Assembly: GCA_907164885.2 (NCBI GenBank)
Contig: OU015490.1
Location: 230,037,391-230,101,390, forward strand
Direction of reading: 5' to 3'
DNA from: Dolomedes plantarius
Lineage: Eukaryota; Arthropoda; Arachnida; Araneae; Dolomedidae
Length of the DNA: 64,000 bases
The notes under the pieces were generated by a model that saw nothing but the letters and a program-made list of their open reading frames with translations, did not search any database and had not been told where the DNA came from. Made by a program: the position numbers and the translations under genes. Below, piece after piece: positions 39,235-54,563 of the stretch (position 1 is its first letter; each line of letters begins with the position of its first letter).

Positions 39235-41852
39235 AACGACGTTTAATTTATCACCACGCGAAAAGTATCGATTGAAAAAACAATTCCTTTTATGACTTTT
39301 AATATTTTAAGGTGAACAACAATTTACCAAATTTGAAAATTCGTAACATAAATATTTTTCCGATTATTAACACTTATACCTAGAACCGCGGAGCGGGTCA
39401 ATTTGACCCGTAAGAAATGTTAATACACAAATGACGAAAAACAGATGCAATTTTTCGAACTGTAACTGTAAAATACTTCTACCCCACCCTAGAATTCCAT
39501 AAATGGACTGTACCAGAAGGGGGAATAGTGAAGGTTTTACAGTCAAGGTCATTATATTAGGTTTGAAACACGAACTACGTTCGAATGCAGTGAAAAATCA
39601 CTGCGAAAATTTAGAATACTTTTTGAAGTTGTTTTTATTCTGTAATTAGTATATGTATAAAAACTATGTCACGACGCCGTAATCTTGCTGTTCAGGAAGC
39701 TTTAGAATATTTAAAACAATTATCTGAAAAGGATTCAGAAGGTTTGGAAAAAGGTTTCTCAAGATTCGATTTTGAGTAGTGAGGATGAATACCTGCCTGC
39801 TAATGAATAAAATTTGCATTCGGATGAAGAAAATTAAAGTGAAGATGACTCTGGCAATGATCTAACAATCCCTGGTCCTTCTCATCGCAATACTGATGAC
39901 AATTTATCTGATAAAAAATAAAAATCAAGCATTCCAAGAAAAGATACACACACACAAAGAAATTTGAAAAAGAAATCAACAATAAAATTCAAAGTTGGAA
40001 ATAATGAAGATGGCAAAGATGGGACAAATTGGAATGTCGCTCAATTAGGAACAAACGATAGAGGAAGAAAATCAAAGTGTAATATTTTGAAAGAAGTTGG
40101 GGGCCCAACTCCACATGCTAAACGCAATGTTATCGACAACAGTCCTTCAAGTGCTTGGATACTTTTTATAGATGAATGGATATTGAAACACATAAAGAAA
40201 TGTACTGAAGATGAAGCTCACCGGCAGATTCAGGAAGGAGAATAGAATATAACATTAGAAGAAATAGATGCTTTTATATAAATTTTATATGCACGTGGTA
40301 CATATTTTGTGCAAAAGGACTTGAACTGGATAGCTTGTTTTCAAAGAACTGAGGAACACCATTTTTCCAAAATACAATGTCAAGAGACTCATTTCGTGAA
40401 ATAATGGGATTCGCTTCTACATAAAATAAACAAGATCAAAGCGTCTAGAGACAGACAAATTTGCCCTTATTTCGGATATCTGGAATCGTTTCAGGGAAAA
40501 TTTAAAGACTAACTATACACCAGGTCCTAATGTAACTCTAGATGAACAGTTATTTCCTACAAAAGCTAGGTGTAGGTTTATTCAAAACATGCCAAACAAA
40601 CCAGATAAGTGTAGAATCAAGTTCTAGTTGGCTGCAGATTTGACTCAAAATATCTGATAAATGGATTCCTGTATGTTGGAAAAGATAACCAAAGTCCATC
40701 CAACGTTTCTCTTTCTGAACATGTAGTGCTGCGACTAATAAGTCCATATGAGAACAAAGGTAGAAATGTCACTACGAACAACTATTTCACGACACTGAAG
40801 CTTGCAGAGGCATTGAAATCCAAAAACACTAGTCTTATAGAGATAGCCTTGTAGGGATAGCCTTGTAGAGACCCATAAAGACATGAGACTAACTGTTTAT
40901 CAAGGCAAAAAAGATAAAAACATTTTGTTGCTAAGTAGTCTCCATCCAAACGTAGAAATTGCAGATAACCCAAAAAAACTACCTGATACAATCGCTTTCT
41001 ACAACGCAACTAAATACGGCGTGGACGTGATTGAACAAATGGCAAGGAAATTTACATCACGTAGGAAATTTGCTTCACGTAGGTGGCCGGTGCAGGTTTT
41101 TTGTAATATTGTGGAACCTTGCTGCAATCAATGCCTGGGTATAAAGCTGTAACTGGAAAATCTATTTGTAGACGGCAATGCATTCATGCCTTGGTTGAAG
41201 AATTGCGAAAAAAGTCTGTTCTCTTCCGACATAAAAAGGTGGCAAAAAGAGCATGTGAAGCAACCAATGAAAACGACGGACAACAAAAAATTAAGCGTAA
41301 ACGAGTCCGATGCCACGTTTTGAAATGTGGAAATAAAACTCTAGATATCTGTTCAAAATGTAAAGCACCCAGCTATGGAAAATGTACAAAACTTATTAAT
41401 CAGTTTTGTACAAAATGCATACAATAAATTGGATTTTATAATCTGTAAAACTAAGTACTGATAAAATTTTTAGTAACTGATAAAATTTTTAATTTTTAAT
41501 TTTTTGAAATTATGTCTAAACATATTAAAAAGAGATACTCTGTTTTTCCATTGAAATTAGGAAATTTATGTCATATTTTTTTAAAGAGACCTGTTATTAT
41601 ACTCAAGGACATAAAATTTTAAATAATACAATTTTGTAAAAATTAAGTTAATTTCTCTTGATTTATATAAATTATTTAATGTAAATTCTGAGAAATATTG
41701 ATTATTATTTCAAAAATAAAATGTATTAGTTAAATAAATTAAGTGCTATATAATAAATAAATTAAGTGCATATTTTATAAGTTTACAAACTAGGGTCAAA
41801 ATGACCCGCTCCGCGGTTCTAGGTATATCAAAAGTCCCGCGGTTCTAGTGTT
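39201..41852 (+). mobile_element. piggyBac element 3B, inserted in LINE ORF1
   Basis: The outer ends are CACTAGAACCGCGG (39201) and its inverse at 41838-41852, followed by TTAA at 41853-41856. The motif CCTAGAACCGCGGAGCGGGT recurs inside both ends (39379; inverted at 41803-41822). The stretch 39230-39595 has no counterpart in copy 3A. The left target site has decayed. Confidence 0.75.
39667..41428 (+). pseudogene. piggyBac transposase 3B, many stops
   Basis: The start MSRRRNLAVQEALEYLKQLS parallels copy 3A. After the acidic N-terminus the order is PSSAWILFIDEWILKHIKKC, LDEQLFPTKARCRFIQNM in another frame (first Asp), NVTTNNYFTTLKLAEALK (the second catalytic position, normally TTDN, reads Asn), NATKYGVDVIEQMARK (third) and a Cys-rich tail (CHVLKCGNKTLDICSKCKAPS..CTKC) to the stop at 41426-41428. 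More than ten stops and frameshifts. The last 102 codons (41119-41427) are open. Confidence 0.88.
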
Positions 41853-41857
41853 AACTA

Positions 41858-42689
41858 GGCAAAATCTGGCCGAATGGCCAAATTTCCAACATTTATAACA
41901 GAGTCTCGGTCTAGTATATTCTCTGTAATTGAAGCTTTCCCAGTCCAATTTTAGACGACCATCTCTTTAAGTTTGGCATATGTTTACCTTTTAAACTTAT
42001 TACCCAATTAAAGCCTCGATTGGTTTTAAATTTAGTTATTAACTTTATATCGGCCCCTTCCAATTCCGCGTTTTGTTCTTTAATTCTTTCTAGTAAAGTT
42101 TCTTCTTCGTACTCCGTGTTAATGTTATAAATTATAATCTGGGGATCCCTCTTTTGCGGTATTTCCGCTTTATAATCAATGTTTATTTATATGTTTTCCT
42201 TTAACTCTTCCAATATTTTTCCCAATTCATCTTATTTCTCAGTTCCTATAATAATACCCCCTTTATTAATCTTTTTGAGCATGGTAATTCCTACTTTGAG
42301 CTTGTGATGGCTAATATTTTTCTTAATCATTTCTTTCGTCTCTACGGAGCTCTGCTGATTTTTAGGGTAAGTAGCTACAACATGTTTACCCCCTTCCACC
42401 CTTTTCCTAGATCTTGAACATGATCTCGCTCTTTCTTTATTTTTAACAACTTCCGAAAGATTGCTACCCTTTTTTCCATGCCTTTTATGCACCCTCTCAA
42501 GTACTGGGTGGGGCCTTGTTGTTTTTTATATGTGTTAACTATCGCCATTAGATCCCTAATGACTTGTTCTTTATCACCCGCACTAAACCTTGATTTGTTA
42601 AGAAGATCAATTGCCCTCTCGTGGCATTCTTTAACTATTTGTTCGTTATTAAAATACATGGTCTCATATTCCCGCCTTCCACCTTCCAT
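41858..42689 (-). pseudogene. LINE ORF1 (Gag-like), N-terminal and middle part
   Basis: Starts MEGGRREYETMYFNNEQIVK (42689) with a charged, probably coiled N-terminal region. After a frameshift near 42430 comes a basic segment (RARSCSRSRKRVEGGKHV), then PQIIIYNINTEYEEETLLER..RGFNWVISL, resembling the RRM-like domain of I-type Gag proteins, and the first zinc knuckle at about 41865-41900. Stops and shifts near 42232 and 41930 disable it. piggyBac 3B begins directly after the knuckle. Confidence 0.72.
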
Positions 42690-42714
42690 GGTTACAGTCT
42701 GTAACCAAGGTTAG

Positions 42715-43290
42715 AGGCAAATATATCTTAATGGAATCTCGATAAATGTATACCGATCACAGTAACACCGCTAATATATAACGGAGTATCAATAAATGTC
42801 TACTGTAACTCTACAACACAGTCCAACAAAATACGGCCATAAACTTGTTTATAGCCAATACTACAGTTGTTAATACACAATAATGGTGATAAATACAATT
42901 TCGATAAAAAATAAGCTCATAAATTACCACAAATATGTAACATATAAATAAATTGCCTACCTTGGCTGCAAAAACAATATTAATCCACACAGAAAGCAAA
43001 CTTTATGAACGACAGAACAAAATACACAATTGAACAAAATTGCAAACGTCCACAATTTTCATAAGTTCTTGAATGCTCAAGAAACACACGAAAGCTGCTG
43101 CTGCGAAGAAATTGGATCCTCCGTGTAACCTTCGACGACCTTCACAGACCATCGGGGCATGTACCGAACTGGCCGCTGTTAGGCTAAGTAGCTGACCGGG
43201 CGAGTCTGCATAGACTGCCGCCGCCGTTTTTCCCGCTACCGTCGACTGAAGCGTAGTCCGTACGAAATTTTTGAGTCTCAATATTTTCGG
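42715..43290 (-). other. LINE 5' leader
   Basis: Lies upstream of ORF1 in the LINE orientation. The part at 43080-43265 is much more GC-rich than the surroundings and rich in CG dinucleotides, as in internal promoters of LINEs. A 92-codon open frame (43003-43281) covers it but shows no domain. The exact 5' end is unknown. Confidence 0.4.
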
Positions 43291-44155
43291 AAATACAAAA
43301 TCAATCCATAATAAAACTTATATGCAGTCAATCCTTATGACAAATTCTAAAAGAATATCCAAAAATATCAACAAAATATTCAAATACAATTTCAAAATAG
43401 TAGTTTTGAGAAGAGCGTAGAAAAACACCACCTCCTCATTCGACTCTTAGTGGGATAAATCCCTCCACTATTTTAAATGAAGATAACTTTGAATGTGAAG
43501 TAAGAGTGAATATCCAGGATGAAAAATCCTTTTCTGCCTGGGTGAAAAATTTTTCGTACTGTTAAACGGAAAATTGTTTATATTTCAATCGGGCATTTTT
43601 GGAGATTGTGAGAATTTAATTGAACCTTTTCAAAAGATATCCAAAATATTCTACTTTTTTTACAATAGTAATTCTTTTGTAGGTATTACTATTTATGATT
43701 GATTGATTTTAGAATGGTTGTTAGTGTTTTCAAATTTCTCGTGGGTGCAACATTCCAACTTGTAAATATAATTTTACAGATAATCAAGAAACTTTTACAT
43801 TGAAAATTTTCTTCTGCTGCCTAAAATTGAATAATGTTGAGAGAAAGTAGCATTTTATTTAAAAAATACATAAATTCGAAGTCTTTATTAGATATTAAAA
43901 AGGTGCGTTATTTTATTATTAATTTTTTTATACAGAAAAATACTTGATTTTCTTTCCAATTTATAAGAGAGCGAGAAAACTAACAAACGCTGCACACAGG
44001 GTGAGTAACTAGATAAACAGAATATAAACAAACATAAAAGTACAAACATAAAAGTTTCAAAATCCAAATGCACGGGTAGTAAAGAACAAGTGCTCATTGG
44101 CTGTTACCATTAGCCCCGCCTTCGATTGCAAGATCCATCAACGTATTTGAAATTC
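43291..44155. other. Non-coding interval
   Basis: AT-rich, with no recognisable coding or repeat structure. Confidence 0.4.
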
Positions 44156-44733
44156 GCCCACTCCGGTTAAACACTGTTTTAGGCCATGCCAACACTCCCG
44201 GAGGTCGACTACAAAACTAAAACCTTATATAAAAAAGAAATATAATATAAAAGAAATATAAAAGAAATATAAAGAAAACTATTAAACTAAAAATTGACCA
44301 TAATATTTAAAATTCAAACATATAACTCCAAACTATCACCACAACACCAAGACACCAACTCAACTCCTACCCGCATCTCCGCTTTTACCTCAATTCACAT
44401 CATCCCCACTCAATCATATAGAAACACGACCTCTATTGTTGCAGTCATCTAGGTCAAAAAACCGAGTTAAAATATATTTTACAAAATAAAAGGGAAAACC
44501 CTTATCACTAGCATCTTGTGGAGATGCGGGTAGGGGTTGAGTTGGTGTCTTGGTGTTGTGGAGATAGTTTGGTGTTATATTTTTAAATTTTAAATATTAT
44601 GGTCAATTTTATAGTTCATTATTCTTACTTATACTTATTTTATATTATATACCTTTTATATATAAGGTTTTAGTTTTGTATCCGGCCTCCGGGAGTGTTG
44701 CCTTGGCATAAAACAGTGTTTAACTGGAGTGGG
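44156..44733. repeat. Long inverted repeat (hairpin), about 220-bp arms
   Basis: 44156-44379 is the imperfect inverse of 44521-44733. Matching landmarks include ccactccggttaaacactg with cagtgtttaactggagtgg, caacactcccggagg with cctccgggagtgttg, aaaaattgaccataatattt with its inverse, and caacaccaagacaccaactc with gagttggtgtcttggtgttg. The loop is about 140 bases. It could be a foldback element or two opposed copies of one repeat. No coding content. Confidence 0.85.
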
Positions 44734-44861
44734 GGATCACAACTCCCCCAGGTCATCAACTACAAAGACTTCCATATCTGTAAAGTATTACTTTCTAATT
44801 TTCTTAAATCTGTGTAGTTATGATCTTGTCTTTTTGCTTCTTTAGTTAAACTTTGATATAG

Positions 44862-44863
<2 letters not shown>

Positions 44864-44899
<36 letters not shown>
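44864..44899. repeat. (TA)n microsatellite
   Basis: Pure TA ending exactly at the head of the dispersed repeat. Confidence 0.9.
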
Positions 44900-44900
<1 letters not shown>

Positions 44901-45027
44901 TAGCTGAAAACCCGCACTTCGCTAAGGAGTACATTCAAATTAAATACAATGGTCAATGTATGCAATTAATACCAAAAAAATAAATATGTATGTATTTATA
45001 ATAAATACGATGATCAATGTATACAAC

Positions 45028-45085
<58 letters not shown>

Positions 45086-45673
45086 CGCAAGGGATATTTT
45101 TAAAGACAAAATAATGTAGATGAAAGTATCCAAATTAAATCTAATTTGACATACTAAAGAATATAGTATAGTTTGAGGAACATATCTTTTACTGTATTTT
45201 AATAATTTTTTGATAATGCCCAATCGCCATCTGCATTAGCAAGAAAAAAATATTTTTTTACTATTTCGTTGTTATCACGTGGCGATAAATTCATTTAAAG
45301 TACCAGAATAAGAAATCACGTGATCAGCATTTAATAAATTAAATTCTAAGAATTAATCTTTCAAAATTCACCAAAAATCAGAAATCGAAGATAAAGATTC
45401 GAAAAAGAATTTATTTTAAAGGAATTTTTATGTTCTTTCTCGTGATATAAATTTTATAACCCTCAAATTATTATTTTAAATGCAAACTTAAAAAAAAGTT
45501 ACAAAAACAGCTCAAAAATTTAATTTAAAAAAATCTAAGAAGAATTTTTGTAAATTGTTTCTTAGTGCACCCCTACACTATAAGAAGAATCGCATGCAAA
45601 ATTTCATCCCTTTAGGTCGAGTGGTTTGATCTGTGCATTGTATGTCACTCAGTGAGTCAATCACTTACGGAAC

Positions 45674-45678
<5 letters not shown>
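44900..45678 (+). mobile_element. Dispersed repeat, class unknown
   Basis: Head ctagctgaaaacccgcactt after a TA tract; tail tttcatccctttaggtcgag, then a cactcagtgagtcaatcact stretch and cggaactgttttatata running into (TA)n. A (TA)n tract at 45033-45082 is inside. The head resembles that of the insertion at 14487, and the tail resembles, inverted, 18258-18300. No ORF; probably non-autonomous. Confidence 0.5.
45033..45082. repeat. (TA)n microsatellite
   Basis: Twenty-five TA units inside the dispersed repeat. Confidence 0.9.

Positions 45679-45717
<39 letters not shown>
45679..45717. repeat. (TA)n microsatellite
   Basis: TA run between the dispersed-repeat tail and the rearranged Tc1 copy. 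Confidence 0.9.
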
Positions 45718-45720
<3 letters not shown>

Positions 45721-45995
45721 ACGAGTCATGCAGGCTCGGAACAAGTATTTCCGAAACTGCATGACTCGTGGGTTGTTCGCGACCTACAATTGTTAGTATT
45801 TATGCAGAGTGGATGAATGACGGTCCAACCAGCAGTAGACGACATGGTGTTGGACGTCCACAAGATATCAAATAAAAAGGTCGTCGGAGACTGTCTCGCA
45901 TGATGAAGCAAAACCGGAGCCTTCCACGTCATCCAGGCGAATTCATTGCAAAATGTAGGGGTGGTTATAATGTTTTGGCTCTTGAGTGTGTGTGT
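45718..45995 (+). mobile_element. Rearranged, deleted Tc1 copy
   Basis: 45734-45920 is nearly identical to 46228-46413 of the adjacent full copy. It is preceded by an inverted piece (cccacgagtcatgcag, the inverse of ctgcatgactcgtggg 28 bases on). It is followed from about 45922 by the element's own left terminus in inverted orientation, ending cttgagtgtgtgtg. The result is a short chimera with no intact gene. Confidence 0.8.
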
Positions 45996-46022
45996 ATATA
46001 TATATATATATATATGTACACA
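45991..46022. repeat. (TG)n(TA)n(CA)n tract between facing Tc1 ends
   Basis: An alternating purine-pyrimidine run, tgtgtgta..tatatgtacacaca, forming the centre of a large palindrome. Confidence 0.8.
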
Positions 46023-47240
46023 CACTCAAGAGCCAAAACATTATAAACACCCCTACATTTTGCAATGAATTCGCCTGGATGACGTGGAAGGCACGTGATC
46101 AGGTGGAAGTGGTATTTAACTGCTGCTGGAGAGTCTGAAGAATCATTCTTTCACTTACTTCTGTGTGTGATGGGAAAGGCTGCGGATCTAAGCGACTTTG
46201 ATAGAGGGCAGATTGTAATGGCTCGAAGGCTCGGAACAAGTATTTCCGAAACTGCATGACTCGTGGGTTGTTCGCGACCTACAATTGTTAGTATCTATGC
46301 AGAGTGGATGAATGACGGTCCAACCAGCAGTAGACGACATGGTGTTGGACGTCCACACGATATCAAAGAAAAAGGTCGTCGGAGACTGTATCGCATGGTG
46401 AAGCAAAACCGGAGCCAGACAGTGGCTCAGCTGACAGCGCAATACAATGCAGGGCCAAGTAGAATAGTATCGCAGCACGCTGTTCAGCGGACACTGTTGG
46501 ATATGGAGCTACGCAGAAACGTCCCACTCGTGTGTATTTGCTGACCAAGTGTCATCGCGAACTGCGCCTGCGCTGGGCCCGGGAACATCGCGACTGGTCC
46601 GTGGATCAGTGGGAGAGAGTTGCCTGGTCAGATAAATCACGGTTTGTCATTCATCACGCCGATGGCCATGTCAGGATACGCCGTGTTCCAGGCGCACTGT
46701 TGCTCCCTCAATGTACAGTAGGTCATCCAGAGGCCGGTGGTGGCGGTATTATGCTTTGGGGGACGTTCTCTTGGGCGTCTCTGGGACCCGTGGTTGTGGT
46801 AGAGCAGACCATGAATGCTACATGATATCTGAAGATCATTGCGGACCAGTTGCACCCTTACATGACCTCTGTTTTTCCAGCTGGAAATGGAATGTTCCAA
46901 CAGGACAACGCCCCGTGTCACAAGGCTAAAATTTTGTTGGAGTGGTTCCAGGAACATGATGCTGAATTCCAGTTAATGTCCTGGCCGCCTAACTCACCGG
47001 ATCTCAATCCGATAGAACACAATTAGGATGTCATGGGACGGCAGCTCAGAGTTCAAAGACCACCAATTCGTAATATCTCTGATTTGAGTGACCGTTGCTT
47101 AAACATCTGGTACAATTTGTCTCCGGCCATCTACCAAGAACTTGTGGCATCCATGCCAAGGCGGGTTGAAGCTGTGTTGCGCGCCAAAGGTCGGCCAACT
47201 CGTTATTGACAAGTGGTCATAATGTTTTGGCTCTTGAGTG
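46023..47240 (+). mobile_element. Tc1-like transposon, full length
   Basis: Inverted ends CACTCAAGAGCCAAAACATT on the left and the same, read inward, on the right to 47240, then TA. The transposase is on the plus strand. The element directly abuts a LINE 3' tail on the right across a short TA run. Confidence 0.88.
46170..47209 (+). pseudogene. Tc1-like transposase, broken
   Basis: Start MGKAADLSDFDRGQIVMARR at 46170; end TGA 47207-47209 after AKGRPTRY, about 345 codons. Helix-turn-helix (GTSISETA, stop, CSRPTIVSIYAEW), GRPHDIKEKGRRRL linker, VAWSDKSRFVI (first Asp kept; the usual Glu next to it is Lys), MFQQDNAPCHKA (second Asp) and PPNSPDLNPIEHN (catalytic Glu kept, then a TAG in place of Trp). 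A frameshift near 46520 and a TGA at 46823 add to the damage. It resembles the 22340 transposase in layout (VAWSDESRF, RWAREHRDWSV), so the two are related subfamilies. Confidence 0.9.
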
Positions 47241-47257
47241 TATATATATATATATAT

Positions 47258-52270
<5,013 letters not shown>

Positions 52271-52499
52271 TCTGATGAATATAATTTTCTACATTATCTG
52301 ATTTAAAAAAAAGTAAAATAAAATATTTAATTTTTTTCAATGAATCTGCTATTACAGTATTTCAAAATGCATATGTAAGGACATAATTTTAATTTAATAT
52401 ATTATGTTTAAATTTAAATGGATTAAAGAAATGAGTTAAACACATTTAAATATTTTTTGTAGTTAAATATGGGAAATATTCATTGACATTAATAATCTT

Positions 52500-53490
52500 T
52501 TGCACAAGTTTTGGATACAATATTTATAATAGTATCATTTATTTAATGCTTTATAAGCTTTGGGATGGGACTCATTTAAGTGAAAAATGCTTTTCATTTT
52601 TGCAAATCAATTAGAGAATTACCTAATGTATTTTTATGAAAAATTTGTTGTTGTTGTTCTTCAAATGCCTCCTGACTGGAAATTTTTCCAACCAGGTCCA
52701 TTGTGACTTTGAGCTAAGACGTTGGGCTCCCATTTAAATGGAACCACAAGGGTTCGAGTCTAATTTAGCCAGGTACCACCTCAATTTTGACCGAGCACCC
52801 CCAGGGGCGCCATCTGGGAGGATCGTACCCTTTTCCACCCCTCACTGATCTCCTAGAGAAAATTTCTGTTCTACGAATTTAATGTGCCCATATCCAACCT
52901 AGACAAGGATGTATTTGATGACGCTTATCACGATCCGAACCTTCAGCACCGAAAGCCGACTTGCTACTAGGCTATCTCGAACCCTTATGAAAACGCAACT
53001 GATATTGAGCAAATGTTTCGTAAGTTTTCAGTTTACTTATTCGTTTCATAGTGTTACTCTTTCTACTTTACGTATATTTAGTCTGTTGCACAAGTTGTTG
53101 TGACTTAGTATAACATACACTATCTACGAAAGTATAATTTATTTACTGATTCATTAGATTTAGTAGAGAACACATATAAATGAAAAAATTGCTGGTGATA
53201 ATCGTAAAGTACTCAGAGAATTTTCTAATTTAAAAAAAAATAAGCGAAATAAGATAAATCTTTGTAAATTATAAGTTTATTTATTTGTTTAGTCATAATG
53301 TACGTTCTACCTTGAGCATATTAAGTCTCTTAAAAAAGTTGTGACTGAAAATAACATACAACATTTTAAAAAGTAAAATATTATTAACTGCCTCATTACC
53401 TTATGGAGGGGAGTCATTTAATGTGAAAAATGCTTTTAGTATTCGTAAATTATTTAGAGAATTATTAAATGTATTGTTTGGTTACAAAAG
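52500..53490 (+). repeat. Diverged tandem repeat, about 240-bp period, split by a SINE
   Basis: Three diverged units share the order ttgcacaagtt/aaaaagttgtgac, an AT stretch with atttattta/attattaactg, ttcattag/catttaagtgaaaaatgctttt and agagaatt..ctaat. Approximate starts are 52500, 53085 and 53330. After removing the SINE and its duplication (351 bp) the spacing is about 235-245 bases. Similarity is moderate and was judged by eye. Confidence 0.45.
52643..52984 (-). mobile_element. tRNA-derived SINE, copy 2
   Basis: Second copy of the 11031-11375 SINE, flanked by 9-bp direct repeats ttatgaaaa (52634-52642 and 52985-52993). On the minus strand: an A-box-like GAGATAGCCTAGTAGCAAG, then about 30 bases later a B-box-like GGTTCGGATCG, a conserved body containing GGGGGTGCTCGGTCAAAATT, and an (AAC)n tail seen as ttgttgttgttgttc on the plus strand. 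Confidence 0.82.
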
Positions 53491-53863
53491 AAGCGATATT
53501 AAACACATTTTGAGTAAATTTTCAGTAAAAAATATCGGTAAACTATCAGTAAAAATTGCCCATTGTACTTTCTATTTCATATATTTTTATTGGCAAAAAG
53601 TAAGTAAAGATGAATAAAGTCAGTGTTTTAAAGAGCGTTGATCATTTTACTGAAATGCTTATTATGTTTCCATGCCAGTCAAGAAAGTATAAAATTCTGA
53701 GGAAGAAATCTTAGTGCCTGTCAAAGTTATTTAATTTTGAGCCCTTTTATAAAAGACTTAGACTTGTTTGGGTTTCACAGGATCGTTTCCCATGATAGTG
53801 TTTCGAAACAAAAACAATATATGACAGAATTTATCAGAACGTGTGTGCGTTTATATATATATA
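53491..53863. other. AT-rich non-coding interval
   Basis: Nothing recognised beyond the fading edge of the tandem repeat. Confidence 0.4.
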
Positions 53864-54305
53864 TGTAATATAATCATTACATCTCCTTCTTAAAATGCAA
53901 TCTGAAAAGGAAAACTAGCTCAAATTTACATGGCTGGAGCTAGACTCAGCCTGAAAGGAATTAGAATTTTGAAGCAGTCGGGTCGAATCATTTTATTAGG
54001 AGCGATAGTAACATACGTCCTTTCATTTCAGATGCTCGGAGCGAAGTGCAATATCACCTTTCAACATTACGCGCTAGAAGCGAGGTACATGTGGCTGTTG
54101 TTTTGAAATGTCAGCGGAATTTCGGGCTGGCGATGCGAACTCACGCCTTTCTCGGGACGTATACACGTGTAGAAATGCAACGTTTGCTGTTTTATGGGAA
54201 GTTCTGTTGCTATGGGCTTTTAAAGCGTTAAAGTAATGTTACTGGGGATTGGATTTAGGAAAGGGAATTTAACTGATAGAATGGAGGGCCTAATATTTAA
54301 TTTAT

Positions 54306-54309
<4 letters not shown>
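53864..54309. repeat. Dispersed 445-bp repeat, copy 1, possibly a solo LTR
   Basis: Closely matches 62888-63330 throughout (for example catggctggagctagactca, gaagcagtcgggtcgaat, gcgctagaagcgaggtacat, gaatggagggcctaatattt). It begins TGTAATATAATC and ends ATTTATTACA, a TG..CA layout, with TA-rich flanks on both sides. It may be a solo LTR or a non-autonomous element. Short frames inside are not conserved as proteins. Confidence 0.6.

Positions 54310-54339
<30 letters not shown>
54310..54339. repeat. (TA)n microsatellite
   Basis: TA run joining the dispersed repeat to the Tigger-like element. Confidence 0.9.
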
Positions 54340-54342
<3 letters not shown>

Positions 54343-54563
54343 TGGTACCAGGACTTACGAGTTTAATTCGTTCCATGACTTAGCTCGTAACTCGAAAAAC
54401 TCGTATCTCGGATCAATTTTCCCCATTGAAATGAATGGAAATGCCATTAATTCGTTCCTGGCTCCCCCAAAACACAGGCAATTTTTTGTTGTATGTTTTT
54501 AAATGAGAAAAACGTGCTTATAAACGATGAACATTGTATAAAAACGCAATACAATAGAATGTA

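Larger units (their letters stand above)
38217..43290 (-). mobile_element. LINE (APE type) interrupted by piggyBac copies
   Basis: Minus-strand pieces of one non-LTR retrotransposon: GC-rich leader 42715-43290, ORF1 42689-41858 and 39234-38998, then the ORF2 endonuclease to 38217. piggyBac copy 3B separates two parts of the ORF1 zinc-knuckle region, and copy 3A cuts ORF2. No reverse transcriptase from this LINE is readable to the left. The I/Jockey/R1 groups have this ORF1-plus-APE layout; the clade is not resolved. Confidence 0.7.

Noticed and set aside
43003..43281. Ninety-two-codon frame in the GC-rich leader as a host gene
   Set aside because: It lies directly upstream of LINE ORF1 on the same strand and lacks any domain; a leader or promoter region of the LINE is more likely.
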